Positions 17,344-27,052 are shown, numbered from the stretch's first letter. The stretch: DNA of 64,000 bases from Marinobacter alexandrii (GCA_039984955.1 JBDWTN010000005.1:62001-126000); one strand, 5' to 3'. Numbers and translations are program-made. The notes: a model not told the origin generated them from the sequence alone.

Positions 17344-19032
17344 ATGAAACGACTCTTTTCGATCGGCATTCTCCTTATTACCTCCATTTTTCCTTCACTA
17401 GGGAATTCACATGATCAATTAGCTCAAGAAACAAGTCGATTAGATAGCTTAAAAAAAAACTTATCGCTATCAACAGATTCGCTTGAAGTAGCGGAACTCT
17501 GCTATGAGATTTACCATCATATTGCGTATGGTCTAATGACACAAAGGCCAGAAGAAGGAAGTTATCTGATGAGAGCGTTAAGAAATTTCAAGGATAACGA
17601 AAAATGGAGTAAAGTAGGCAAGGTTTATCGATCCATTGGTGGTGCGTACTTCGATAGAAATCAGTTTTCTACAGCAAGAAAGTATTGGATGCTCTCGCAA
17701 GATTATTTTTCAAAAACCAATGATCTAAGAGGAAAAGTAACAAACTATGGCAACCTTTCTGAGACCTATATGCATGATACAGCGCAAACCTCACAAGCTC
17801 TTGCAAAAGCATATTTAGATAGTGCGAATGATTTAGCCATTCAAATCAATGATTCCGTATTGCTAATGCATCCATTTTTAAATTTTGCTGAGTGGCATAG
17901 CAAAAGAAATGAAATGGATATAGCTGAGAAATATACCTCTCTATCTATTTCTCTAGCCAAGAGAGTACAAAATGCTGGATCCATTCAGGCGGGAATTTTC
18001 AAGCTTGGTCTAATCAAAAAGAAAAGAGGAAATCTGAAAGAAGCTATTGCTTTGATTGAAGAGTCTTTGAATCAAAAAGCACATAGGAAATCAAGCCCAT
18101 TTTATCTGGATGCTATCTTGGAACTATCAAACCTGTATTTCAAATTGGAAAACTTTAAAATGGCTTATCGTTATCTTCATTTATATACAGTAGATAAAGA
18201 AACACTATTTAGAGATGAAGAAGCCAGTGCGCTTCTCAATATGGAGACAAGTCACGAAACAGAGAAAAGAGACCTGATAATTAAAAAACAGGAAAGTGAT
18301 ATTGCATTACTAGCCGCAACGGATAAAATCAAAGACCAATGGATTTTGTTCGGCTCTACTGGATTGATCGTTTTGTTCGCTTTTATCTTGGTGGTCCGTT
18401 CCAGAAGTAATTTCAAGAAGCAAAAGAAATCTCAAGAGAAATTTTCTGCAGGTCTTATCGAAGCTCAAGAAGAAGAACGCACCCGTATTGCTAAGGAACT
18501 TCACGACAGCATTGGACAACAGCTTACACTAATCAAGAAAAAAGCACAAAATGAAAATCAAAATGAACTTTCTTCATTAGCAAATGCAGCGTTAGAAGAA
18601 GCCAGAGACATTTCAAGAGCTCTGTACCCTTCCTCTTTGAGGCAATTGGGTTTATCAGAAAGTATTGAACAGCTACTCTATGAATTAGATGAAGAAACCA
18701 GCATATTTTTTTTAGTGAATATTGACAATATAGATCATGAAATGGACGAAGAGAAAACGCTCAATTTCTATCGATTCATTCAAGAGTCTGTCAGCAATGT
18801 AATCAAGCATGCAAAAGCCACGACGCTAGAAGTAAGTGTTAGCTTAAGAGAAAGTGCAATTAAAACTTTGATAAAGGACAATGGATGCGGCTTTAAAGAT
18901 GTCTCGGAATTACAAATGAAGAGTCTCGGTATGAAAACCATGTCAGAACGCATTCGAATCATGAAAGGAACATTATCCATTCAAAGTATCGTTGGAAAAG
19001 GCACGACTATCATTGCTAAATTGCCCATATAA
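17344..19032 (+). CDS. TPR sensor histidine kinase, NarL/DegS type
   Basis: 562 residues. Signal peptide or first helix (1-20), periplasmic TPR-like repeats (about 70-300), one transmembrane helix (about 333-351), a HisKA_3 dimerisation domain with phospho-acceptor His387 in RIAKELHDSIGQQLTLI, and a HATPase domain (SVSNVIKHAKA N box, KDNGCGF). Kinases of this form act with LuxR-type regulators. The cognate regulator starts on the very next base after the stop. The TPR sensor suggests protein-protein sensing in the periplasm rather than a small ligand (inference). Confidence 0.9.
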   Translation: MKRLFSIGILLITSIFPSLGNSHDQLAQETSRLDSLKKNLSLSTDSLEVAELCYEIYHHIAYGLMTQRPEEGSYLMRALRNFKDNEKWSKVGKVYRSIGGAYFDRNQFSTARKYWMLSQDYFSKTNDLRGKVTNYGNLSETYMHDTAQTSQALAKAYLDSANDLAIQINDSVLLMHPFLNFAEWHSKRNEMDIAEKYTSLSISLAKRVQNAGSIQAGIFKLGLIKKKRGNLKEAIALIEESLNQKAHRKSSPFYLDAILELSNLYFKLENFKMAYRYLHLYTVDKETLFRDEEASALLNMETSHETEKRDLIIKKQESDIALLAATDKIKDQWILFGSTGLIVLFAFILVVRSRSNFKKQKKSQEKFSAGLIEAQEEERTRIAKELHDSIGQQLTLIKKKAQNENQNELSSLANAALEEARDISRALYPSSLRQLGLSESIEQLLYELDEETSIFFLVNIDNIDHEMDEEKTLNFYRFIQESVSNVIKHAKATTLEVSVSLRESAIKTLIKDNGCGFKDVSELQMKSLGMKTMSERIRIMKGTLSIQSIVGKGTTIIAKLPI

Positions 19033-19677
19033 ATGATTCAAAATTTAACCATTGTTGTCGTTGATGATCACCCTATACTACTTAAAGGGCTGATTGATGA
19101 GTTGAAAAGTTATGATTACAATGTGGTGGCTGAAGCTGAAAATGGTGCTCAGGCGTTAGACCGAATCATCGATTTAAAGCCTTCAATTGCAATATTGGAC
19201 ATAGAATTACCTCTACTTTCTGGGTTCGAAATCATACAAAAATGTCAGGAAGAAAGTCCCAATACCAAATTCATCATCCTAACCTCTTTTAAGGAAAAGA
19301 GCTTTGTTCTCAAGGCACAAAAGCTTAATATTTCAGGATATATCTTAAAAGATGAACCCTTTATTGAACTGCATAATTGTATCCAAAAAGTAAGCAAAGG
19401 AGAGTCTTATTTCAGTAAATCGTTCAACGAAATTCTAACCAATGAGATTGCCCCTGAAATTGAAAAAATGAAGTTTTTATCTCCTTCTGAACGTACGATT
19501 GTGAGGATGGTAGCTTCCGGAAAAACGTCAAAAGAAATAGGAGAATCTTTAAGTATTTCTAATAGAACGGTAGAAAAGCATCGCTCCAATATCATCAACA
19601 AATTAGACCTACCACATCAAGGAGATGCTTTAGTAGTTTGGGCTAAAGAACATAAAGAACTTATCCTCTCTATTTGA
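19033..19677 (+). CDS. LuxR/NarL-family response regulator
   Basis: 214 residues. Receiver domain with acidic pair VVDDHP, phospho-acceptor Asp56 (AILDIELPLLSG) and a conserved Lys near 105. The C-terminal LuxR helix-turn-helix is clear (LSPSERTIVRMVASGKTSKEIGESLSISNRTVEKH). It abuts the kinase with no gap, so the pair is one operon. The TACGTA-N4-TACGTA motif 102 bases after its stop, in front of the beta-helix gene, is a candidate target. Confidence 0.92.
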   Translation: MIQNLTIVVVDDHPILLKGLIDELKSYDYNVVAEAENGAQALDRIIDLKPSIAILDIELPLLSGFEIIQKCQEESPNTKFIILTSFKEKSFVLKAQKLNISGYILKDEPFIELHNCIQKVSKGESYFSKSFNEILTNEIAPEIEKMKFLSPSERTIVRMVASGKTSKEIGESLSISNRTVEKHRSNIINKLDLPHQGDALVVWAKEHKELILSI

Positions 19678-19778
19678 ACAGTAAACCCAATTTTCATAGC
19701 AACATTTCATCTGTCTCTTTTAACGAAAGGTAAGCAGCATTTTTATTCAAATAGCTGAGTTCACAAAGCGCTAATTCA

Positions 19779-19799
19779 TACGTAACCCTACGTATTTTA
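19779..19799 (+). promoter_or_regulatory. Candidate response-regulator site (TACGTA-N4-TACGTA)
   Basis: Two TACGTA hexamers start 10 bases apart (spacer ACCC) and are followed by TTTTA. The site lies 95 bases before the ATG of the beta-helix gene. A copy with one difference lies at 22863-22883 and I see no others. One-helical-turn spacing fits a dimeric NarL/LuxR-type regulator (inference). Confidence 0.5.
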
Positions 19800-19894
19800 T
19801 GCCATCATCACGTATTCTCTCAGGATAGTCATGCAACTACCTTGCACTGCAATTCAGTTATCAATCAGCTTTTCTAACTCACTAAAAACTCATT

Positions 19895-22771
19895 ATGAAT
19901 CGATCTATTATCCCACTATTATTCTATTTGATAGTTGCTTTTTCGACAACAGCTCAAAATACGTATTATGTAGATGTAAATGCCACCACTGGTTTGAAGG
20001 ATGGTTCTTCTTGGACCAACGCCTTTACCGATCTTCAACCCGCTCTGGATGAAGCTCAGCCAGGAGATGAAGTATGGGTGGCCCAAGGCACCTATCTGCC
20101 AACAGAATCACCCAATCAAACCTCCACGGATACTAGAGACAAGTCTTTTCATCTTGATAAGGACATTAGGTTGTATGGAGGGTTTACAGGAACAGAAACA
20201 CAGCTGGATCAACGTGATTTTCAAAGTAATCTGACCATACTCAGTGGGGATTTTAATGACGATGATGCGACTTATGGGATGGGAGAGTCATTACAAATCT
20301 CCGATAACGGAGAAAACGCTTATCATGTCATGATTACAGCTAAATTATCGAGCCATGCCATCATTGATGGTTTTACAATTAAGTCTGGACATGCTCATGG
20401 CACTGGAGGATCGATAACCTTCAGTGGCATATTATTTATGAGGTCGATGGGAGGAGGAATGATCAACCGTGACTCCTCCCCTAGTATGACAAACATAATT
20501 TTTGAAGAAAACAAAGGGCTTCACGGTGGAGGCTTACTCAATAGAAGTTCATCACCTAGTATAAGCAATGTCACTTTTACAAGAAACTATGCTTCGAATG
20601 CCGCAGGAATGCTCAATCATCAATCTTCCTTCCCTATCATTTCATCTACATCATTTATTGGTAATCGTGCGCAACACAATGGAGGAGGAATGTCTAATAA
20701 TAGCAATTGTGCCCCTCAAATATATAACTCGACATTCGTAGGCAATTTCTCATACTACGGAGCGGCTATGTACAATGTTAATGCTGTTTACCCAACGATT
20801 GTCAATTCTACGTTCACTATGAATACAGCCGGTTTCCATGGTAGCAGCATATATAACAACACACTATTGTCTCCTGTTTTTAAAAACTGTATTATATGGG
20901 AAAATAGCTCTTACTCCTCAACAGCAAGTATTTATAACATAAACGGATCTGATCCCAGTTTTTCATACTCTATTATTGAAGGAAGTGGTGGAAGCAACAA
21001 TTGGGATAGTAGTCTGGGTCAAGATCTAGGAAACAATTTGGATGAAAGACCATATTTCATTGATTCATCCGAACCCAATGGTCCAGATGGTATCCCAAGA
21101 ACATCCGATGATGGATTGACTCTTTTGAAAACATCTCCGGCTATTAATTCCGGGACGAATTCCGGAGTGAATGCAGAAGATATATTGGGCAACCCTAGAG
21201 TCTATGGAAGTAGCGCAGACATGGGAGCCTATGAATTTCAAGGAAGGATTTGGTATGTAAAACCCAATGCTGTCGGTTCAAACAATGGCACCTCATGGGA
21301 GAATGCTTTCACTGACCTTCAGCCTGCGTTGGACACAGCTACAATCGGTGATAGAATATGGGTAGCAGAAGGTGTTTATATGCCCACTGAATCTCCAGAT
21401 ATGTCAAGCATTGATGATAGGGATAAGTCCTTTCATCTTGATAAAGACCTGTTGATTTATGGTGGATTTGCCGGCAATGAGGTGAAACTTGATGAACGAG
21501 ATGTGCATAATAATCCTACTATTCTGAGTGGCGATATAGCACAGAACGATCTGGTCTCTGGTTCTGGTAGCACTTTGAGTATTACCGATAATGAAGAGAA
21601 TACCTATCATGTATTGATCAATTTTAATCTGACATATGAGACTGTTATTGATGGGTTCACTATCTCCGGTGGAAATGCTGATGCAAATGGCTCCATAGTA
21701 TATAGCTCGCAATTCTTTTACAAAATGTTTGGGGGAGGAATATATAATTGGAATTCATCCCCAACATTTAGTAATATAATCATCACCGCTAATAGCGCCG
21801 ATTCTGGTGGAGGCATATATAATGAACTGGCTTACAATACTGTTGCACCAGACAGTGATATGATCAATCTTTTCATTAGTAAAAATGAAGCTGAAATTGG
21901 AGGAGGTATGTATAATTCATCTTCTCATCCAAGTTTAGTGAACGCCGTTTTTGTTGGGAATAGAGCCAGCCTTGCTGGAGGAGGTATCTACAACACTCTG
22001 GTATCTAATCCGTCGCTCATCAACGACGTGCTTACCGACAACATGTCTATCTACGGTGGAGGCATGGTCAGCGAAAATGGGTCATTACCGACTGTTACTA
22101 ACACCATTATTTGGGGGAATGTTGCCTCAACTTCCGGACCTGAGCTACACGGCAGTGGTATGTCAATATTTACCAATAGCCTTATCCAAGGCAGTGGTGG
22201 AAGCAGCATGTGGGACAGTAGCTTTGGTACTGACAATGGAGGAAACCTGGATGCAGATCCACTTTTCTTTGATGCATCCAACCCCATTGGAACAGATAAT
22301 ATTTTTGGAACAGTGGATGATGGCCTGACATTGACAAATCCCTCGCCAGCTATAGATACTGGCGATAACAATGCTTCTCAGATTGATACCGATATTGCAG
22401 GGAATCCCCGACCTTATGGAACCAACGTAGACTTAGGAGCTTATGAGTTTCAGGGAGGGCTTGTCCCACCTAGCCCTTTTAGCGCACGTGCTGCTACCAA
22501 GCAAATAGCTGATACTTTATCAACTCCTGAGGAAGAAACTAGAATATTAACGATTTACCCGAACCCAGCTAGCGATCGAATATCCATAGCTGGATTACAG
22601 AAAGAACATACGGCAATCATATATTCCTTTTCAGGATCAAAAATCTTAACTACAAAAGGAGAAAGTAAGAACATTGATATCAGTTCATTGAAAAAAGGAA
22701 CGTACATCCTTATGGTCAATGATAGATCTGGAAAAATGGTGTATCAAACCAAACTAGTGAAAAAACACTAG
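19895..22771 (+). CDS. Secreted duplicated beta-helix protein (choice-of-anchor Q type) with type IX tail
   Basis: 958 residues. A signal peptide (ends TTAQ) leads into YYVDVNATTGLKDGSSWTNA, typical of right-handed parallel beta-helix surface proteins. The body is an internal duplication: about 20-450 and 451-880 both run from SSW/TSW..AFTDLQPALD through DKSFHLDKD..YGGF to YG...D(L/M)GAYEFQG. Rungs such as GGGIYNxSSPxxxN repeat throughout. The end is a type IX sorting domain (ILTIYPNPASDRISIAGLQ). It is probably a cell-surface adhesin or polysaccharide-binding protein; no catalytic residues were identified. It follows the kinase/regulator pair after 217 bases. Confidence 0.82.
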   Translation: MNRSIIPLLFYLIVAFSTTAQNTYYVDVNATTGLKDGSSWTNAFTDLQPALDEAQPGDEVWVAQGTYLPTESPNQTSTDTRDKSFHLDKDIRLYGGFTGTETQLDQRDFQSNLTILSGDFNDDDATYGMGESLQISDNGENAYHVMITAKLSSHAIIDGFTIKSGHAHGTGGSITFSGILFMRSMGGGMINRDSSPSMTNIIFEENKGLHGGGLLNRSSSPSISNVTFTRNYASNAAGMLNHQSSFPIISSTSFIGNRAQHNGGGMSNNSNCAPQIYNSTFVGNFSYYGAAMYNVNAVYPTIVNSTFTMNTAGFHGSSIYNNTLLSPVFKNCIIWENSSYSSTASIYNINGSDPSFSYSIIEGSGGSNNWDSSLGQDLGNNLDERPYFIDSSEPNGPDGIPRTSDDGLTLLKTSPAINSGTNSGVNAEDILGNPRVYGSSADMGAYEFQGRIWYVKPNAVGSNNGTSWENAFTDLQPALDTATIGDRIWVAEGVYMPTESPDMSSIDDRDKSFHLDKDLLIYGGFAGNEVKLDERDVHNNPTILSGDIAQNDLVSGSGSTLSITDNEENTYHVLINFNLTYETVIDGFTISGGNADANGSIVYSSQFFYKMFGGGIYNWNSSPTFSNIIITANSADSGGGIYNELAYNTVAPDSDMINLFISKNEAEIGGGMYNSSSHPSLVNAVFVGNRASLAGGGIYNTLVSNPSLINDVLTDNMSIYGGGMVSENGSLPTVTNTIIWGNVASTSGPELHGSGMSIFTNSLIQGSGGSSMWDSSFGTDNGGNLDADPLFFDASNPIGTDNIFGTVDDGLTLTNPSPAIDTGDNNASQIDTDIAGNPRPYGTNVDLGAYEFQGGLVPPSPFSARAATKQIADTLSTPEEETRILTIYPNPASDRISIAGLQKEHTAIIYSFSGSKILTTKGESKNIDISSLKKGTYILMVNDRSGKMVYQTKLVKKH

Positions 22772-22787
22772 GTGGTAGTGTTTCTTA

Positions 22788-22817
22788 GGTGGCTTGATAC
22801 ATCTGTGTCAGGTCACC
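22788..22817 (+). terminator. Hairpin after the beta-helix gene
   Basis: 12-base-pair stem (22788-22799 with 22806-22817), including three G-U pairs, and a 6-base loop, 17 bases after the stop. The T-rich run is delayed (gtattttt near 22830), so termination strength is uncertain. Confidence 0.5.
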
Positions 22818-22862
22818 AATCTTAGCTTAGGTATTTTTAGAATCAATAAATAGTGTTTGCGC

Positions 22863-22883
22863 TACGTATCCCTACGTATTTTA
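22863..22883 (+). promoter_or_regulatory. Second TACGTA-N4-TACGTA motif
   Basis: TACGTA, spacer TCCC, TACGTA, then TTTTA: identical to 19779-19799 except for one spacer base and in the same orientation. It lies downstream of the beta-helix gene with no plus-strand gene after it, so it is a relic, an antisense promoter site or a decoy. Confidence 0.45.
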
Positions 22884-22993
22884 GAAGATCCAACTATACC
22901 ATCTGACACTAAGGAATGGCCCTTGTCATCAAAGTAGTTTTCTGAAATTTAAGGACACCTTTTTCTGTCTCATTACCGAATTTTCCATCCTCA

Positions 22994-23695
22994 CTAATCT
23001 CCAAAGATTGCTTCTCCTTTCACAAGCCAGGAAATACCGAAACTTTCAACTGCGAGTACTTCCATCCAGTAGGTTATTTTCAAATCATCATACAGTTGTG
23101 CTGGCATCCATTTTAGAAAACCGAGAAAGAAAATAACACCTATTGCTAAAAACATAATTCCTGAACATATCCGATATATTCTATTTCTAATGACCTTTTT
23201 CTTACCTCTCGAATTTTTCTGTTTATCTGATTTAACAAACAAAAATCCAGACATATAAGCCAGGCCCAGAAGAAAAATAGCAGCCGATATATAGTGAAAC
23301 CCCACCCTAACACTGCTAGGATTAACATTTGTAATGATATGGCTGCACGGTTCGTCACAAGCATATCCCATGAGATTATCTGTTGGAAAAAGTATGACAC
23401 AAATAGCAGCCAATCCGGAACCTACAGATATTAGAAAATCTTGGGTTTCTTCTCCCTTATAAACAATAAGAAAAACGGAAATGGCACTCATGATTCCTAT
23501 GAATATACTATTAGCTCTTGTGAAGTAGTAATGACTAATTGAAACCAAAACTTCCGTCTGCCCAGAATCAATGTATAAGAATAGCCATAACATTAATGGA
23601 AGTAACATGCCGTTCACTCCAACCAACATCCTGAATTTTTTTCCATTGTTTATCCAAATAGTAAGATCAGGGTTTTTATAATTTATCTTAAGCAT
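22994..23695 (-). CDS. Multi-pass inner-membrane protein of unknown function
   Basis: 233 residues with about six hydrophobic helices (near 23-41, 58-78, 84-103, 130-150, 175-195, 210-225). The motif SISHYYFTRANSIFIGIMSAISVFLIVYKG is typical of an uncharacterised Bacteroidota membrane family (DUF998-like by pattern). No catalytic motif is seen. It stands alone, convergent with the beta-helix gene. Confidence 0.6.
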   Translation of the reverse strand: MLKINYKNPDLTIWINNGKKFRMLVGVNGMLLPLMLWLFLYIDSGQTEVLVSISHYYFTRANSIFIGIMSAISVFLIVYKGEETQDFLISVGSGLAAICVILFPTDNLMGYACDEPCSHIITNVNPSSVRVGFHYISAAIFLLGLAYMSGFLFVKSDKQKNSRGKKKVIRNRIYRICSGIMFLAIGVIFFLGFLKWMPAQLYDDLKITYWMEVLAVESFGISWLVKGEAIFGD

Positions 23696-23779
23696 TACAA
23701 ATGATTAGATTGGTTATGTTTAAGATAACGGAACTAATTCCCAATAACAAAGAGAGCCAGTAGCAACACTGTATCTGAT

Positions 23780-24673
23780 TTAGGTAGATTCAGCTACTTT
23801 CACACCCATTTCTACAACGAATTCAGATAATCCTTCATCATTCGCATAAACGACACCCATTTCGTTCATAAATGTGGTATTAGGATTATTAAGATCAATT
23901 GGGTTGCCAGATACATTTGAAACAAATAACCCTAACTCCTCGAAAAACAAACGTGTAGCGGCATAGTCCCAGATACTGCCACCTCCATTCTGCTTCTTAG
24001 GGAATTTGAAATAACAGCCCATACCTGAGTTCATCACACCTAATGCATTTCTAACAGCACCGAATCCAACATGATATTCAATCTGGCCAAGTTTCTTCTG
24101 TATCATCCATTGATTCAACTCAGACTTTACCCGTTCAAAGTATGACTCAACACATAGGCTTCTATCCATATATATATGAATAATATCATTTGCATTCACC
24201 TCAGTATATTGAAATAATTCATTATTTAATCGCACACCTTTTCCCTTCACAGATGAATAACATTCCTGTATGTCAGGAATATAAACCACTCCAATTAAGG
24301 GATTACCGCCTTTCTCAATAAGAGCAATCGAGACAGCATACCCGGATTTTCCTTCTATAAAAGGTAGAGTACCATCCATTGGATCGACACACCAGAAATA
24401 GGACTTTATGGTTCTAGATTCATCATCTGGCGCCTCTTCAGTTAGTAGTCCTAGATCATATTTCGTGATGCTTTCCTGTAAATGATCAAGGATAATTTCC
24501 TGCGATTTTAAATCTACTTGAGTCACTATTTGTGAAGCTAAAGAGTCGATTCCTATCTTATGCTTCTTATCAAGATGACTGTTCAATTGTGACTGGATGT
24601 ATTCACCAGCAGCAATAGCTGCTTCCTTAGCCACCTTGGATAGTATGAATAGATCCTCTTCTGTAAAAGTCAT
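23780..24673 (-). CDS. Inositol-monophosphatase-family phosphatase
   Basis: 297 residues. The metal-binding motifs of the Mg-dependent, Li-sensitive phosphatase family are present: an EE pair ([11 protein letters not shown]), DPMDGT ([12 protein letters not shown]) and a C-terminal WDYAA. The family hydrolyses sugar or nucleotide phosphates such as inositol phosphate or 3'-phosphoadenosine phosphate; the exact substrate cannot be told. Its ATG overlaps the stop of the kinase-like gene upstream as ATGA, so the two are translationally coupled and may act on the same metabolite. Confidence 0.85.
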   Translation of the reverse strand: MTFTEEDLFILSKVAKEAAIAAGEYIQSQLNSHLDKKHKIGIDSLASQIVTQVDLKSQEIILDHLQESITKYDLGLLTEEAPDDESRTIKSYFWCVDPMDGTLPFIEGKSGYAVSIALIEKGGNPLIGVVYIPDIQECYSSVKGKGVRLNNELFQYTEVNANDIIHIYMDRSLCVESYFERVKSELNQWMIQKKLGQIEYHVGFGAVRNALGVMNSGMGCYFKFPKKQNGGGSIWDYAATRLFFEELGLFVSNVSGNPIDLNNPNTTFMNEMGVVYANDEGLSEFVVEMGVKVAEST

Positions 24674-25641
24674 ACGATTTTCAATTCCTCCAACACTTCT
24701 TGAGTCATTCTTTCACTATAGCTATGCATTTTCCAATGGCCAGGACTCCAGCCGTCCAGAAAGCGATAAAAATCTGCCCAAGCATAACGATACAGCATAC
24801 TCCATTCTTCTTTAACTGATTGATAATCAACTATTTTATTTAATGCTATTTCAAGTTGCTTAAAGTAATGATTGAGAAGTTCGGGCTCATATTTCTCACA
24901 CGCTTCTTCATCAAAACAACTGCTAATAAAATAGACAACATCCTTTATCCCACATCCTCTTCCAACATATTGAAAATCGACTGCAGCAACTGTCCCATTT
25001 TTATTAAAGCAAAAGTTAGCAAGCTTAGCGTCTCCATGAACCAATGTTTGATACGTTGAATTATTGAGTTGCTGATCTATGCCATTAGCCGCTTTTTTAA
25101 GCGAAATATTTTCCATCCTTTCTAATTCATCTGGTCGTGTATTCAAGTGCCAATAAGTGCCAATTGGCCATAGCCCATCACCTGTATCTCCCATGAACCT
25201 TGCATGAAAATGAGCCAGCCATGAAAGGCAATTTTTTGCATCTTTTAAAGCAACTTCTTCATGATGGAGCCTGATATTAAAACCAACCGAATCCAAATCT
25301 TCCATGACCAGTAATAGATCCGTCCCCTCTTCCACAGCATAATAGCTCTGCGGAACTCTGCAATGTATATTCGTTTGGTTTGCATACTGTTGATACCATT
25401 TCCTTTCCACCTGATAAGACTTTAGCTTTCGATGGTGTGATAATGAAGTATTCCATCCTTTGGGATGTATATCAGTATCTGACAATTGAATATGTTTGAC
25501 GATAACATTAGGATACTTTCCTCCTTCTAGATAATATCGTTTTATCTCTCCATAACCACTCCATAGTGTTTGAACAGACTCTGTGCGAATAATAGCTTTA
25601 GCCTCAGTTATCTTAAGTATTTGATTATGCAGCTCTGCCAT
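24670..25641 (-). CDS. Aminoglycoside-phosphotransferase/ecdysteroid-kinase-like small-molecule kinase
   Basis: 323 residues with the APH/choline-kinase fold: catalytic loop [13 protein letters not shown] (HGDxxxxN) and the metal motif VAAVDFQ (DFQ in place of DFE/DWE). The length and motifs fit the CHK/EcKinase branch better than drug-resistance enzymes. It is coupled by a 4-base overlap to an inositol-monophosphatase-type gene, so a kinase/phosphatase pair on one small molecule is likely (inference). Confidence 0.78.
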   Translation of the reverse strand: MAELHNQILKITEAKAIIRTESVQTLWSGYGEIKRYYLEGGKYPNVIVKHIQLSDTDIHPKGWNTSLSHHRKLKSYQVERKWYQQYANQTNIHCRVPQSYYAVEEGTDLLLVMEDLDSVGFNIRLHHEEVALKDAKNCLSWLAHFHARFMGDTGDGLWPIGTYWHLNTRPDELERMENISLKKAANGIDQQLNNSTYQTLVHGDAKLANFCFNKNGTVAAVDFQYVGRGCGIKDVVYFISSCFDEEACEKYEPELLNHYFKQLEIALNKIVDYQSVKEEWSMLYRYAWADFYRFLDGWSPGHWKMHSYSERMTQEVLEELKIV

Positions 25642-25777
25642 GTTAAATCAAAACTGACCTTTTTAGTTGGATCAAACAAAGAATAGGATAAAGAGACTAG
25701 GTATCAACATGCATTTGACGGCATATAGCTTCATTGTCCTTATACTTTGATAGTTTAGACATTAGAATCTAAAATAC

Positions 25778-26377
25778 GTGCAACTCAAGGATACAATCAA
25801 AAAGTGGGTTTTCTTTTTCTATGCACTAGATGTGAATCGTGATGGTGTATTAGAACCAGCTGATATGAGTGAAATCATTAACAGATTGGTTAGTGCCAAA
25901 CCCGGACTATTTAGTGAGTCTGAGACAAATCACCTGAGATATGTCACGCTTAAAAATTTTGACAGGCTTCTTATTGAGGCAACCAACGGCAAGGGTCGGA
26001 AAATCAATATATTGGAATGGGTTGAAATCATCAAACGAAATAATGAGACGGATAGGGAATCGTATTTTATACGCTGGTTCTCTGTTTCTGCTGTAAGGTT
26101 TCTATTTGATCTATTTGATCAAAATAAGGATGGGGTCATCGATTTTGATGAGTTTGAATCTCTATATCGAATCTTAGGTTTAAATAGAGCGAACATCATC
26201 TTTGCTTTTAAACAGCTCGATGTAAACAAAGATGGAGTGCTGAGTAAAGCTGAAATGTATGATGCGATAAGTAACTACTTCTCATCCAGCAACGCAACGA
26301 TAAACAATTATACCTTTGGTCAATTCCGATCTCTTAGTGATGAGTATCTAGAGAAAGTGCTAGCAGTTGCCCTCTAG
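25778..26377 (+). CDS. EF-hand calcium-binding protein, calerythrin-like
   Basis: 199 residues, starting at GTG (25778); no better ATG precedes EF-hand 1. Three good calcium loops are seen: DVNRDGVLEPAD (residues 18-29), DQNKDGVIDFDE (from 114) and DVNKDGVLSKAE (from 148). The segment near 65-80 (NGKGRKINILEW) is a degenerate fourth hand. The order, with hand 2 broken, matches calerythrin/sarcoplasmic calcium-binding proteins. There is no signal peptide, so it is a cytosolic Ca2+ buffer or sensor. Its own terminator follows. Confidence 0.82.
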   Translation: MQLKDTIKKWVFFFYALDVNRDGVLEPADMSEIINRLVSAKPGLFSESETNHLRYVTLKNFDRLLIEATNGKGRKINILEWVEIIKRNNETDRESYFIRWFSVSAVRFLFDLFDQNKDGVIDFDEFESLYRILGLNRANIIFAFKQLDVNKDGVLSKAEMYDAISNYFSSSNATINNYTFGQFRSLSDEYLEKVLAVAL

Positions 26378-26449
26378 TTGATATCTGAATCCTTATGTAC
26401 CCTTCAAACACCTTCGTTTCAGTCAATCTTTTGAAACATTTACAGATAA

Positions 26450-26483
26450 TGAAGATATGATTGTTCATCATATCTTCAGTTTT
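26450..26483 (+). terminator. Rho-independent terminator after the EF-hand gene
   Basis: 12-base-pair perfect stem (26450-26461 with 26467-26478), 5-base loop TGTTC, then GTTTT. Confidence 0.75.
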
Positions 26484-26550
26484 CACTGAGTAGTTAATCC
26501 TCTTTAATAATAGCTAATATGACAAAATCATTTTTTCTGAAAGTGGAGTA

Positions 26551-26584
26551 CAAAAAAAAGTGGATTCACAAATAGTAAATCCAC
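26551..26584 (-). terminator. Rho-independent terminator of the cold-shock genes
   Basis: Stem GTGGATT/AATCCAC (26560-26566 with 26578-26584). On the minus strand eight T follow (26552-26559). It lies 31 bases beyond the stop of the cold-shock gene at 26616. Confidence 0.85.
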
Positions 26585-26615
26585 CTTTCACCAAAAAATA
26601 GGTGTGTAATTTCGA

Positions 26616-26810
26616 TTAGTTCAAAACCTCTACGTTCACAGCATTTAAGCCTTTTCTTCCTTGTTCTGTCTCGAATTGTACTTTGTCATTTTCTCTGATT
26701 TCATCTATCAGACCATTTACATGTACGAAAATATCGTCACTAGAGTCGCTTGGAGTTATAAATCCAAAACCCTTTTCACTGTTGAAAAATTTTACTGTTC
26801 CTTCTTGCAT
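26616..26810 (-). CDS. Cold-shock protein (CspA family)
   Basis: 64 residues, a complete cold-shock domain. RNP1 is KGFGFI and RNP2 is DIFVH; the start MQEGTVKFFNSEKG is typical. It binds single-stranded RNA/DNA as an RNA chaperone. It is a paralogue of the gene 47 bases upstream, differing mainly after residue 30. A strong terminator follows, so the two may form one unit or be transcribed separately. Confidence 0.95.
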   Translation of the reverse strand: MQEGTVKFFNSEKGFGFITPSDSSDDIFVHVNGLIDEIRENDKVQFETEQGRKGLNAVNVEVLN

Positions 26811-26857
26811 TGTATTTTAATTAAATTGTCTTTTAATAATTGTGAACTGCTTAGATC

Positions 26858-27052
26858 TTAATCTATGCGCTCAACGTTTACGGCGTTCAAACCTTTTTTA
26901 CCTTCTTCTACTTCGTAAGCAACTTTATCGTTTTCCATGATCTCATGGATTAATCCGCTAGTGTGTACGAAAATATCTTTGCTTGAATCACTTGGCGTGA
27001 TAAATCCAAAACCTTTTTCACTGTTGAAAAATTTTACTGTTCCTTCTGGCAT
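26858..27052 (-). CDS. Cold-shock protein (CspA family), tandem paralogue
   Basis: 64 residues with KGFGFI and DIFVH motifs, starting MPEGTVKFFNSEKG. It is the upstream copy of a tandem pair. A 508-base gap lies upstream; cold-shock mRNAs often have long regulated leaders, which could use part of it (family knowledge, not shown here). Confidence 0.95.
   Translation of the reverse strand: MPEGTVKFFNSEKGFGFITPSDSSKDIFVHTSGLIHEIMENDKVAYEVEEGKKGLNAVNVERID

Noticed and set aside
22051-22371. Antisense ORF of 106 codons inside the beta-helix gene
   Set aside because: It lies opposite a clearly coding repeat protein; its length follows from the repeat composition.
24670-25641. Antibiotic resistance gene (aminoglycoside phosphotransferase)
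   Set aside because: Only the general fold motifs match, and it is coupled to a phosphatase of small metabolites in a chromosomal setting.
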